Shown here: positions 1 through 5,420 of the stretch, piece by piece
Position numbering within the stretch: the stretch's first letter is position 1
Layout: each line of letters opens with the position of its first letter
From: an uncultured Oscillibacter sp.
Lineage (GTDB): Bacteria > Bacillota > Clostridia > Oscillospirales > Oscillospiraceae
DNA length: 7,264 bases
NCBI GenBank assembly: GCA_946183175.1
Contig: CAMHBH010000112.1
Location: forward strand, 1 to 7,264
Direction: 5' to 3'
Translations under genes and position numbers: made by a program
Notes under the pieces: generated by a model
What the model saw: only the letters and a program-made list of their open reading frames with translations
Database searches by the model: none
Told to the model about the DNA's origin: nothing

Positions 1-58
1 GGAGTATCTGGTAGTGGACCAAGCCGCCCTCGCCAAAATCGAGGAGGTATACGCCTAA
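1..58 (+). CDS. rplD: 50S ribosomal protein L4, C-terminal fragment (5' end outside window)
   Basis: The frame starting at base 2 reads EYLVVDQAALAKIEEVYA and then TAA at 56-58. Only the last 18 residues are present. The ending, with a hydrophobic strand followed by AALAKIEEVYA, is what L4 proteins usually have, and L4 is the gene expected directly before L23 in the S10 cluster. L4 is an early-assembling 23S rRNA binding protein whose loop lines the exit tunnel; in E. coli it also represses the S10 operon. None of those functional parts lie in this fragment. The stop codon overlaps the start of rplW by one base (TAATG), and the rplW Shine-Dalgarno lies within these last codons, so the two genes are probably translationally coupled. 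Identity rests on a short fragment plus context. Confidence 0.87.
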   Translation, partial: EYLVVDQAALAKIEEVYA

Positions 59-354
59 TGTCTACCGCTTATGACATCATCATCCGCCCCGTGATTACGG
101 AGCGCTCCATGTCCGCCGCGCAGGATAAGAAGTACGTCTTTGAAGTCGCGCCGGACGCGGGCAAGATTCAGATTAAAGAGGCCATCGAGGAAATTTTCGG
201 CGTGAAAGTGGCCTCGGTGAATACCATGAACGTGCGCGGCAAGCGGAAGCGTGTCGGCGCGGGGCGGCAGGGCGTGACCAAGAGCTGGAAAAAGGCCTAC
301 GTCCGCCTGAAAGACGATTCCAAGACCATCGAATTTTTCGAGGGCATTGTGTGA
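58..354 (+). CDS. rplW: 50S ribosomal protein L23
   Basis: This 98-residue protein has the usual L23 length. It begins with the family pattern YDIIIRPVITERSM (residues 5-18) and continues with KYVFEV, KIQIKEAIEEIFGVKVASVNTM and the basic loop RGKRKRVGAGRQG at 60-72. L23 binds domain III of 23S rRNA beside the tunnel exit and is the docking site for trigger factor and the signal recognition particle. Glu15 in the RPVITER segment appears to match the docking glutamate (E. coli Glu18), by motif alignment by eye. The ATG overlaps the rplD stop by one base. GAGGAGGT at 41-48 supplies a ribosome binding site 9 nt upstream, which supports this start. Confidence 0.98.
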   Translation: MSTAYDIIIRPVITERSMSAAQDKKYVFEVAPDAGKIQIKEAIEEIFGVKVASVNTMNVRGKRKRVGAGRQGVTKSWKKAYVRLKDDSKTIEFFEGIV

Positions 355-375
355 CGGGGAAGGAGGTAACGAGAA

Positions 376-1212
376 ATGTCCATTAAGAGCTACAAGCCGA
401 CCACCCCGTCCAGACGGCAGATGACCGTTTCCGGGTTCGACGGTATCGACAAGCACGCGCGGCCCGAGTCGTCGCTGACGACCACCCTGCAAAAGAGCGC
501 GGGGCGTAACAGCTACGGACACATCACCGTCCGCCACCGCGGCGGCGGCAACAAGCGCAAGTACCGCATTATCGACTTCAAGCGCGACAAGCACGACATG
601 TTCGCGACGGTCGTACGCCTGGAGTACGACCCGAACCGGAGCGCGAATATCGCCCTGCTGGAGTACGAGGACGGCGAGCGCCGCTATATCCTCGCCCCCG
701 TGGGCCTCAACGCCGGCGACAAGGTCGAATCCGGAGAGAAAGCTGACATCAAGCCCGGTAACGCCCTCCCGATTGCCAATATCCCCGTCGGCACCGTGAT
801 TCACAACATCGAAATGCACCCCGGCAAGGGCGCGCAGTTAGTCCGCGCCGCCGGAACCGCCGCGCAGTTGATGGCCAAAGAGGGCCGCGACGCCCAAATC
901 CGCATGCCGTCCGGCGAAGTGCGCATTGTCCGCATTAACTGCATGGCCACCATCGGGCAGGTCGGCAACATCGACCATGAGAATATCAATCTGGGCAAGG
1001 CGGGCCGCAAGCGCCATATGGGCTGGCGTCCGACGGTGCGCGGTTCGGTCATGAACCCCAACGACCACCCGCACGGCGGCGGCGAAGGCCGCGCTCCGGT
1101 AGGGCGTCCGGGCCCCGTGACCCCGTGGGGCAAGCCCGCGCTGGGATTCAAGACCCGCAAGGGCAAGAATCCTACCAACAAGTTCATTGTCAAGCGCCGT
1201 AACGAGAAGTAA
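376..1212 (+). CDS. rplB: 50S ribosomal protein L2
   Basis: This 278-residue protein matches L2, which is normally 273-278 residues. Near the N-terminus is the RNA-binding segment GRNSYGHITVRHRGGGNKRK (residues 43-62). The C-terminal signature has DHPHGGGEG at 230-238 followed by RPGPVTPWGKPALG. His231 corresponds to E. coli His229, the conserved histidine near the peptidyl transferase centre. L2 is a primary 23S rRNA binder needed for subunit association and assembly of the catalytic centre. An AAGGAGGT site at 360-367 lies 8 nt before the ATG. The final residues KFIVKRRNEK are typical. The TAA stop is fused to the ribosome binding site of rpsS as TAAGGAGG. Confidence 0.99.
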   Translation: MSIKSYKPTTPSRRQMTVSGFDGIDKHARPESSLTTTLQKSAGRNSYGHITVRHRGGGNKRKYRIIDFKRDKHDMFATVVRLEYDPNRSANIALLEYEDGERRYILAPVGLNAGDKVESGEKADIKPGNALPIANIPVGTVIHNIEMHPGKGAQLVRAAGTAAQLMAKEGRDAQIRMPSGEVRIVRINCMATIGQVGNIDHENINLGKAGRKRHMGWRPTVRGSVMNPNDHPHGGGEGRAPVGRPGPVTPWGKPALGFKTRKGKNPTNKFIVKRRNEK

Positions 1213-1217
1213 GGAGG
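1211..1217 (+). promoter_or_regulatory. Shine-Dalgarno for rpsS, fixes a GTG start
   Basis: AAGGAGG overlaps the rplB stop (TAA 1210-1212) and sits 9 nt before GTG at 1227. No ATG lies at a suitable distance in the rpsS frame. The site therefore supports GTG as the S19 initiation codon and suggests coupling to rplB termination. Confidence 0.85.
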
Positions 1218-1226
1218 CTGTGCGCT

Positions 1227-1490
1227 GTGAGCAGATCTATCAAGAAAGGCCCGTTCGTAGCCCCCGAGCTCCTCAAGCGGGTCGAGGAAATGAACAAGAA
1301 GAACGAGAAGAAAGTCCTCAAAACGTGGAGCCGCGCCTCTACGATTTTCCCGGCTTTCGTGGGCCACACCATCGCCGTACACGACGGGCGCAAGCACGTA
1401 CCCGTCTACATTCAGGAGGACATGGTCGGCCACAAGTTAGGCGAGTTCGCGCCTACCCGCACCTTCCGCGGACACAGGAAGGACTCTTAA
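1227..1490 (+). CDS. rpsS: 30S ribosomal protein S19
   Basis: This 87-residue protein starts with GTG and reads MSRSIKKGPFV, the standard S19 opening. The family signature follows: KTWSRASTIFPAFVGHTIAV at about 32-51, then GRKHVPVYI, EDMVGHKLGEFAPTRTFRGH and a short basic end. S19 sits in the 30S head, forms a complex with S13, binds 16S rRNA and contacts the 50S subunit through an inter-subunit bridge and A-site tRNA through its C-terminal tail. Length is slightly under the 92 residues of E. coli and is normal for Firmicutes. The GTG start is set by the perfect AAGGAGG at 1211-1217 and by the conserved N-terminus. It lies 14 nt after rplB and 19 nt before rplV. Confidence 0.98.
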   Translation: MSRSIKKGPFVAPELLKRVEEMNKKNEKKVLKTWSRASTIFPAFVGHTIAVHDGRKHVPVYIQEDMVGHKLGEFAPTRTFRGHRKDS

Positions 1491-1509
1491 GGGAAGGAGC
1501 CTATAGGAT

Positions 1510-1854
1510 ATGGAACACAACGAAGCAAGCGCGTATCTGCACTATGTCCGCATCTCCCCCCGGAAAGTCCAGATTGTGTGCGACCTGATTCGCGGCAAGG
1601 ACACCGGGACGGCCATGGCGATTCTCATGCAGACCCCCAAGGCGGCCTCCGAACCCCTCCAGAAGCTCCTCAAAAGCGCGGTAGCCAACGCCGAGAACAA
1701 CTTCAACATGAACCCGGAAAAGCTGGTCGTGTCGGAAGTGTTCGCGACCCCCGGCCCCACCCTCAAGCGCATTATGCCCCGGGCGCAGGGGCGGGCGTAC
1801 CGCATTAACAAGCGCACGTCTCACGTCACGTTGAGCGTCGCGGAGAAGGCGTAA
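1510..1854 (+). CDS. rplV: 50S ribosomal protein L22
   Basis: This 114-residue protein (typical L22: 110-115) contains the conserved opening AYLHYVRISPRKVQIVCDLIRGK at residues 8-30, the helical segment with KLLKSAVANAENNF, and the long basic hairpin PGPTLKRIMPRAQGRAYRIN at 81-100 that reaches into the exit tunnel in known structures. It ends with KRTSHVTLSVAEKA. L22 contacts all six 23S rRNA domains and helps form the tunnel constriction where macrolides bind. The hairpin looks intact, with no sign of the deletions known from macrolide-resistant mutants. AAGGAG at 1494-1499 lies 10 nt before the ATG. The TAA stop forms TAAGGAGG with the rpsC ribosome binding site. Confidence 0.98.
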   Translation: MEHNEASAYLHYVRISPRKVQIVCDLIRGKDTGTAMAILMQTPKAASEPLQKLLKSAVANAENNFNMNPEKLVVSEVFATPGPTLKRIMPRAQGRAYRINKRTSHVTLSVAEKA

Positions 1855-1864
1855 GGAGGCAGTT

Positions 1865-2950
1865 ATGGGACAGAAAGTTAATCCGCACGGCCTTCGCGTC
1901 GGCGTCATTAAGGACTGGGATTCCCGCTGGTACGCCAGCGAGGAGAAAGTCGGCGACCTGATTGTAGAGGACCAGAAAATCCGCAAGTTCCTCAAGAAGA
2001 CCCTCTACGGCGCGGGCGTGCCCCGGATTGAGATTGAGCGCAGCAACGATGTCGTGACGATTTTCCTGCACTGCGCGCGCCCCGGCATGGTAATCGGCCA
2101 GGGCGGCAAGCAGATTGAGGAGTACCGTCAGGCGCTCGAGAAGATGATTGGCAAGAAGACGCGCCTCAACATCGTGGAAGTCAAGAACCCCGACATGGAC
2201 GCGCAACTGGTCGCCGAGAATATCGCGCAACAGCTCGAAAAGCGTATCAGCCACCGCCGCGCGATGAAAAACGCGATGGCGCGGGCCATGCGCGCCGGAG
2301 CCAAGGGTCTCAAAACTTGTTGCTCCGGGCGTCTGGGCGGGCGCGAAATCGCCGGCGTAGAGCACTACCACGAGGGCACGATTCCCCTGCAAACCATCCG
2401 TGCCGATATCGAGTACGGTTTCGCCGAGGCCGCCACGACATTCGGGCGTATCGGCGTGAAGGTCTGGATTTACAAGGGCGAAGTCCTGTCGCAGACGCTC
2501 CGCACGACCCCGCGCACCATGGACACCAGCAAGCCCTACCAGGAACGCCGCGAGCGTCGCCGCCGCGACGACCGCCGGGGCGGCGGGTTCAACCGCGACC
2601 GCCAGGGCGGCGGGTTCAGCCGTGACCGTCAGGGCGCGCCGGGCGGAGGATTCAACCGTGACCGTCAGGGCGCACCGGGCGGCGGGTTCAACCGTGACCG
2701 TCAGGGCACGCCGGGCGGAGGATTCAGCCGTGACCGTCAGGGCACGCCGGGCGGAGGATTCAACCGTGACCGTCAGGGCGCGCCGGGCGGAGGATTCAAC
2801 CGTGACCGTCAGGGCGGCGGGTTCAACCGCGACCGCCAGGGCGCGCCGGGGCGGCCCGCCGGGATGAATCGCCAGATGAACGCGCCGCGTCCGGCGGCGG
2901 CCCCGGCCCCCGAAGCTCCCGCCCCCGCCAAGGAAGGAGGAGCCGAATAA
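1865..2950 (+). CDS. rpsC: 30S ribosomal protein S3 with long Gly/Arg-rich repeat extension
   Basis: At 361 residues this is far longer than usual S3 (about 210-240). Residues 1-210 are a normal S3. The start is MGQKVNPHGLRVG. The KH domain has the GxxG loop in VIGQGG (76-81). Arg131, Arg132 and Lys135 in RRAMK match the E. coli residues linked to mRNA unwinding at the entry channel. SGRLGGREIA and IGVKVWIYKGEVL close the C-terminal domain. An arginine-rich linker (about 219-238, with RERRRRDDRR) leads into eight tandem GGGFNRDRQ-type units at 239-328, then a Pro/Ala-rich end. The unit is net positive (two Arg, one Asp) and should be disordered. S3 lies on the solvent side of the 30S head by the mRNA entry site, so the tail could reach mRNA or neighbouring ribosomes; that is inference. 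The rplP ribosome binding site is inside its last codons. Confidence 0.98.
   Translation: MGQKVNPHGLRVGVIKDWDSRWYASEEKVGDLIVEDQKIRKFLKKTLYGAGVPRIEIERSNDVVTIFLHCARPGMVIGQGGKQIEEYRQALEKMIGKKTRLNIVEVKNPDMDAQLVAENIAQQLEKRISHRRAMKNAMARAMRAGAKGLKTCCSGRLGGREIAGVEHYHEGTIPLQTIRADIEYGFAEAATTFGRIGVKVWIYKGEVLSQTLRTTPRTMDTSKPYQERRERRRRDDRRGGGFNRDRQGGGFSRDRQGAPGGGFNRDRQGAPGGGFNRDRQGTPGGGFSRDRQGTPGGGFNRDRQGAPGGGFNRDRQGGGFNRDRQGAPGRPAGMNRQMNAPRPAAAPAPEAPAPAKEGGAE
2579..2848 (+). repeat. In-frame tandem repeat, eight units of 36 or 27 bp, in rpsC
   Basis: Units in order start at 2579 (27 bp), 2606, 2642, 2678, 2714, 2750 (36 bp each), 2786 (27 bp) and 2813 (36 bp). Each encodes GGGF(N/S)RDRQ, and the 36-bp units add GAP or GTP. 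Unit lengths are multiples of three, so the array stays in the S3 frame. Units are nearly identical at the DNA level and vary mainly in GGC-GGC-GGG versus GGC-GGA-GGA for the glycines, AAC versus AGC, and GCG, GCA or ACG. The first 27 bp of the first and last units are identical and use CGC-GAC-CGC, whereas all internal units use CGT-GAC-CGT. This suggests recent duplication of internal units and an array prone to change length. Confidence 0.97.
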
Positions 2951-2951
2951 C

Positions 2952-3404
2952 ATGTTAATGCCCAAGAGAGTGAAGTACCGCCGCGTCCACCGCGGACGCA
3001 TGACCGGGAAGGCCACGCGCGGCAATACCATCAGCTACGGCGAGTTCGGCTTGCAGGCCACGGAGCCCGGCTGGATTACGAGCAACCAGATTGAGGCGGC
3101 CCGTATCGCCATGACCCGCTACACCCGCCGCGGCGGTCAGGTCTGGATTAAGATTTTCCCCGACAAGCCCGTGACCAAGAAGCCCGCCGAAACCCGTATG
3201 GGTTCCGGCAAGGGTTCCCCGGAGTTCTGGGTGGCCGTGGTGAAGCCCGGACGCGTGATGTTTGAAATCGCGGGCGTACCGGAGGAGACCGCCAAGGAGG
3301 CGCTCCGTCTGGCGAGCCACAAACTGCCCATCAAGACCAAAATCCTCCGCCGCGAGGAAAGCGCCGTGGAACCGGCTGTCACGTCCGTGGAAGCAGGTGA
3401 ATGA
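2952..3404 (+). CDS. rplP: 50S ribosomal protein L16
   Basis: This 150-residue protein starts MLMPKRVKYRRVHRGRMTGK, the standard L16 opening, so the ATG at 2952 is preferred over the one at 2958. Other family segments are ATEPGWITSNQIEAARIAMT, GGQVWIKIFPDKPVTKKPAE, and RMGSGKGSPEFWVAVVKPG at 82-100. Arg82 aligns with E. coli Arg81, the residue hydroxylated there. L16 is a late-assembling 50S protein contacting A-site tRNA and is essential for the peptidyl transferase centre. The last residues after KLPIKTKILRRE (about 136-150) form a small acidic tail that makes it somewhat longer than the usual 136-144. GGAGG at 2936-2940 lies inside rpsC, and the genes are separated by one base, so coupling to rpsC is likely. 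Confidence 0.98.
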   Translation: MLMPKRVKYRRVHRGRMTGKATRGNTISYGEFGLQATEPGWITSNQIEAARIAMTRYTRRGGQVWIKIFPDKPVTKKPAETRMGSGKGSPEFWVAVVKPGRVMFEIAGVPEETAKEALRLASHKLPIKTKILRREESAVEPAVTSVEAGE

Positions 3405-3406
3405 GA

Positions 3407-3601
3407 ATGAAGGCAAGTGAATTTCGCAAGATGAGCAAGGAAGAGCTGGACGAGAAACTGGTCGGCCTGAAGAAAGACCTCTTTTTCCTGCGGATGCAGC
3501 ACGCCACCAACCAGCTCGACAACCCCCTCAAAATCCGGGAGACCCGGCACGATATCGCCCGTGTCAAGACGGTTCTCGCCGAACTGAGCGCGCGTAACTG
3601 A
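3407..3601 (+). CDS. rpmC: 50S ribosomal protein L29
   Basis: This is a small helical protein of 64 residues, starting MKASEFRKMSKEELDEKL. It has the L29 pattern LKKDLFFLRMQHATNQLDNP (21-40) and IRETRHDIARVKTVLAEL (43-60). L29 binds 23S rRNA next to L23 at the tunnel exit and helps form the docking platform for trigger factor and the signal recognition particle. Two in-frame starts exist. ATG at 3401 overlaps the rplP stop as ATGA and adds Met-Arg; ATG at 3407 gives the family-typical MKA start and lies 6 nt after the SD-like AGGTGA (3395-3400). I prefer 3407, but 3401 cannot be excluded. The TGA stop is followed immediately by an in-frame TAA, which is also part of the rpsQ ribosome binding site. 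Confidence 0.95.
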   Translation: MKASEFRKMSKEELDEKLVGLKKDLFFLRMQHATNQLDNPLKIRETRHDIARVKTVLAELSARN

Positions 3602-3616
3602 TAAGGAGGAGCAGAC

Positions 3617-3883
3617 ATGAGTGACGAAAAACGGACTTCCTCCCGCAAGACCCGCGTCGGCAAGGTCGTTTCCGACAAGATGGATAAGACGGTCGTCGTC
3701 GCGGTGGCCGACCGCGTCGCGCACCCGCTCTACAAGAAAATCGTGGGCCGCACCTACAAGCTCAAGGCCCACGACGAGAACAACGAGTGCGGAATCGGCG
3801 ACCGCGTGCAGGTGATGGAGACCCGCCCGCTGTCGAAAGACAAGCGCTGGCGCGTGGTCAAAATCATCGAGAAGGCGAAGTAA
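3617..3883 (+). CDS. rpsQ: 30S ribosomal protein S17
   Basis: This 88-residue OB-fold protein has the S17 landmarks: KTRVGKVVSDKMDKTVVVAV (11-30), HPLYKKIVGRTYKLKAHDE, and the signature GDRVQVMETRPLSKDKRWRV (61-80). S17 is a primary 16S rRNA binder in the 30S body, important early in assembly. TAAGGAGG at 3602-3609 lies 7 nt before the ATG and supports the start. The 10-residue N-terminal segment, MSDEKRTSSR, is polar and variable in the family. It lies 15 nt after rpmC and 16 nt before rplN, without any visible terminator. Confidence 0.98.
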   Translation: MSDEKRTSSRKTRVGKVVSDKMDKTVVVAVADRVAHPLYKKIVGRTYKLKAHDENNECGIGDRVQVMETRPLSKDKRWRVVKIIEKAK

Positions 3884-3890
3884 AAGGAGG
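3883..3890 (+). promoter_or_regulatory. Shine-Dalgarno for rplN, fixes a TTG start
   Basis: AAAGGAGG begins at the last base of the rpsQ stop and sits 9 nt before TTG at 3900. The L14 family N-terminus (MIQQET) begins exactly at this TTG and no in-frame ATG or GTG lies nearby, so the site supports TTG initiation. Confidence 0.85.
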
Positions 3891-3899
3891 CGCTGAGAG

Positions 3900-4268
3900 T
3901 TGATTCAACAGGAAACTTTCCTCAAGGTCGCCGATAACACCGGTGCCCGCGAGATTAAATGTATCCGGGTTTTAGGCGGCTCCACCCGGAAGTACGGCAA
4001 CATCGGCGACGTAATCGTCGCCTCCGTGCGCAAGTCGACGCCGGGCGGCATGGTCAAGAAGGGCGAAGTCGTGCGCGCGGTCATCGTGCGGAGCGCCAAG
4101 GGAATCCGCCGCGCCGACGGTACCTACGTCCGTTTCGATGACAACGCCGCCGTGCTGATTCGCGACGACAAGAACCCCAGAGGCACCCGTATTTTCGGGC
4201 CGGTGGCGCGGGAACTCCGCGACCGGGATTATATGAAAATCCTGTCTCTGGCCCCCGAAGTGATTTAA
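3900..4268 (+). CDS. rplN: 50S ribosomal protein L14 (TTG start)
   Basis: This 122-residue protein has exactly the usual L14 length. It reads MIQQETFLKVADNTGAREIK, followed by CIRVLGGSTRKYGNIGDVIV, the central signature around RAVIVRSAKGIRRADGTYVR (59-78) with FDDNAAVLI, and the end PRGTRIFGPVARELR with MKILSLAPEVI. L14 is on the subunit interface of the 50S and forms a bridge to 16S rRNA; it is also the binding site of the silencing factor RsfS in bacteria. The initiation codon is TTG, chosen because the conserved N-terminus starts there and AAAGGAGG is well placed. The TAA stop is fused to the rplX ribosome binding site (TAAGGAGG at 4266-4273). Confidence 0.98.
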   Translation: MIQQETFLKVADNTGAREIKCIRVLGGSTRKYGNIGDVIVASVRKSTPGGMVKKGEVVRAVIVRSAKGIRRADGTYVRFDDNAAVLIRDDKNPRGTRIFGPVARELRDRDYMKILSLAPEVI

Positions 4269-4280
4269 GGAGGCGTAGGT

Positions 4281-4592
4281 ATGGCAATGAAAGTCAAGAA
4301 AGGCGACACCGTGCTTATCCTCTCCGGCAAGGACAGGGGCAAGCAGGGGAAAGTCATGGGCACCGTGCCCAAGGAGTCCAAGGTCGTGGTCGAGGGCCTC
4401 AACATGGCCACCTGCCACGTCAAGCCCCGTCGACAGGACGAGACCGGCGGCATTATCAGCCGCGAGGCCGCCATCGCGGTCTGCAAGGTTCAGGTCGTGT
4501 GTCCGAAGTGCGGCAAGGGTACCCGCGTCGCGCAGAAGATTGAGGACGGGAAAAAGTTCCGCGTGTGCAAGCACTGCGGCGCGGCGCTGTGA
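4281..4592 (+). CDS. rplX: 50S ribosomal protein L24 with zinc-ribbon cysteines
   Basis: This 103-residue protein has the KOW motif near its N-terminus, VKKGDTVLILSGKDRGKQGKV (residues 5-25), then VEGLNMATCHVKP and a cysteine pair motif CPKCG at 74-78 with CKHCG at 96-100. The four cysteines (74, 77, 96, 99) look like a zinc ribbon, as in L24 of many Firmicutes and unlike that of E. coli. L24 is one of the two assembly-initiator proteins of the 50S and sits by the tunnel exit. AAGGAGG at 4267-4273 lies 7 nt before the ATG at 4281; the internal ATG at 4287 would be less well spaced. Zinc binding is inferred from the motif only. Confidence 0.98.
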   Translation: MAMKVKKGDTVLILSGKDRGKQGKVMGTVPKESKVVVEGLNMATCHVKPRRQDETGGIISREAAIAVCKVQVVCPKCGKGTRVAQKIEDGKKFRVCKHCGAAL

Positions 4593-4598
4593 GAGGAG
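4592..4598 (+). promoter_or_regulatory. Shine-Dalgarno for rplE, decides its start
   Basis: AGAGGAG overlaps the last base of the rplX stop (TGA 4590-4592) and lies 7 nt before ATG at 4606. The open frame extends upstream to an ATG at 4540 inside rplX, but that start has no ribosome binding site and its added residues do not look like L5. Confidence 0.75.
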
Positions 4599-4605
4599 CG
4601 GAGTT

Positions 4606-5145
4606 ATGGCAAGACTGAAAGAGCGCTACAAAGCCGAAGTCGCTCCGGCCCTCATGAAGCAGTTTAACTACAAGAGCGTCATGCAGATTCCGCGCATTGA
4701 CAAGGTCGTTGTCAACGTCGGCTGTGGCGAGGCCCGCGAGAACGCCAAGATTCTCGACAACGTGTCGGGCGATTTGGCCAAGATTACCGGGCAGAAACCC
4801 GTCATCACCCGCGCGCGGAAGTCGATTGCGAACTTCAAACTGCGCGAGAATATGCCCATCGGCGCGAAGGTCACGCTCCGGGGCGACAAGATGTGGGAAT
4901 TTCTCGACCGCCTGTTCAACGTGGCCCTGCCGCGCGTGCGTGACTTCCAGGGAATCAACCCGAACGCGTTCGACGGGCGCGGCAACTACGCCCTCGGAAT
5001 CCGCGAGCAGTTGATTTTCCCCGAAATCGAGTACGACAAAATCGACAAAATCCGCGGCATGGACGTGGTCATCTGCACCACCGCCAAGACCGACGAGGAG
5101 GCCCGCGCCTTACTCGGACAGGTCGGCGCGCCGTTCGCCCGCTGA
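4606..5145 (+). CDS. rplE: 50S ribosomal protein L5
   Basis: Starting at ATG 4606 this gives 179 residues, the standard L5 length, beginning MARLKERYKAEVAPALMKQF. The family signature is MQIPRIDKVVVNVGCGEARE (26-45). It is followed by TGQKPVITRARKSIANFKLR (61-80), the loop with MPIGAKVTLRG, and FPEIEYDKIDKIRGMDVVI. L5 binds 5S rRNA with L18 and L25-type partners, forms the central protuberance and contacts P-site tRNA. The frame is open upstream into rplX, but the extra 22 residues are a shadow of rplX. In E. coli the S8 repressor site lies at the start of this gene; I do not see a comparable large hairpin in the 13-nt rplX-rplE spacer here. The TGA stop abuts the rpsN ribosome binding site as TGAGGAGG. 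Confidence 0.98.
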   Translation: MARLKERYKAEVAPALMKQFNYKSVMQIPRIDKVVVNVGCGEARENAKILDNVSGDLAKITGQKPVITRARKSIANFKLRENMPIGAKVTLRGDKMWEFLDRLFNVALPRVRDFQGINPNAFDGRGNYALGIREQLIFPEIEYDKIDKIRGMDVVICTTAKTDEEARALLGQVGAPFAR

Positions 5146-5156
5146 GGAGGATTGAC

Positions 5157-5342
5157 ATGGCTAAGAAATCTATGATTCTCAAACAGCAGAGGCCCGCGAA
5201 ATACTCCACGCGCAAGTACAACCGCTGTAAACTCTGCGGACGCCCGCACGCCTACCTCCGCAATTATGGCGTCTGCCGTATCTGCTTCCGGGAGCTGGCC
5301 TATCACGGGCAGATTCCCGGCGTTCGGAAGGCGTCCTTCTGA
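5157..5342 (+). CDS. rpsN: 30S ribosomal protein S14, short zinc type
   Basis: This 61-residue protein is the short, zinc-binding form of S14 (often called rpsN1 or type Z). Cysteines at 24, 27, 40 and 43 form CxxC...CxxC, in CKLCGRPHAYLRNYGVCRIC, followed by FRELAYHGQIPGVRKASF, the usual C-terminus. S14 binds in the 30S head next to S3 and S10 and joins late in assembly. GAGGAGG at 5144-5150 lies 6 nt before the ATG. The short type fits a Firmicutes-like origin; E. coli has a longer S14 without these cysteines. It is followed by an unusual 178-nt gap before rpsH, which separates it from the rest of the spc genes. Confidence 0.98.
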   Translation: MAKKSMILKQQRPAKYSTRKYNRCKLCGRPHAYLRNYGVCRICFRELAYHGQIPGVRKASF

Positions 5343-5365
5343 GCGTCGACACGCACTCCAATGTA

Positions 5366-5390
5366 GACACCGGCTCCGGGGGCCGGTGTC
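5366..5390 (+). other. Hairpin A:B, 9-bp perfect stem with 7-nt loop
   Basis: GACACCGGC (5366-5374) is the exact reverse complement of GCCGGTGTC (5382-5390), with loop TCCGGGG. Seven of the nine pairs are G-C or within a GC core, so it should be stable. The next bases are CCCCGG and not a T-run, so it is not a classical terminator. The loop can also pair with CCCGGA at 5391-5396, giving a competing smaller helix. Confidence 0.7.
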
Positions 5391-5420
5391 CCCGGACGAC
5401 GAAAGGTCACGGATACCGGC
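5382..5420 (+). other. Alternative hairpin B:C sharing an arm with hairpin A:B
   Basis: GCCGGTGTCC (5382-5391) can pair with GGATACCGGC (5411-5420) over 10 bp with one G-U pair, leaving a 19-nt loop. This uses the same arm as the hairpin at 5366-5390, so the two are mutually exclusive. The outer arms, GACACCGGC and GATACCGGC, are near-copies (8 of 9 bases). Confidence 0.6.

Noticed and set aside
2579..2848. CRISPR-like array
   Set aside because: Repeats are contiguous without unique spacers and lie in frame within S3.
2622..2867. A second + strand frame of about 81 codons through the repeat array
   Set aside because: Out-of-frame reading of the same repeat units, kept open by their length. 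No ribosome binding site and no recognisable protein.
1826..3031. A 401-codon open frame on the minus strand across rpsC, with repeated Ala/Val/Thr segments
   Set aside because: It is the antisense of S3 and its tandem repeat. Repeat units of 36 and 27 bp keep all frames open once one unit is open. S3 on the + strand has clear family motifs and a ribosome binding site; the minus frame has neither.
4540..4605. A longer L5 starting at ATG 4540
   Set aside because: The extra 22 residues overlap the L24 zinc-ribbon coding region in another frame, do not resemble L5, and lack a ribosome binding site. ATG 4606 gives the standard 179 residues.
5366..5396. H-type pseudoknot formed by the hairpin loop TCCGGG and downstream CCCGGA
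   Set aside because: The loop and the downstream segment are complementary, but the connecting loops would be 0 nt, too short to cross a 9-bp stem. It is better read as a competing hairpin.
5366..5396. Intrinsic terminator after rpsN
   Set aside because: The stem is followed by CCCCGGACGACG, with no T-run, and the operon continues with essential genes.
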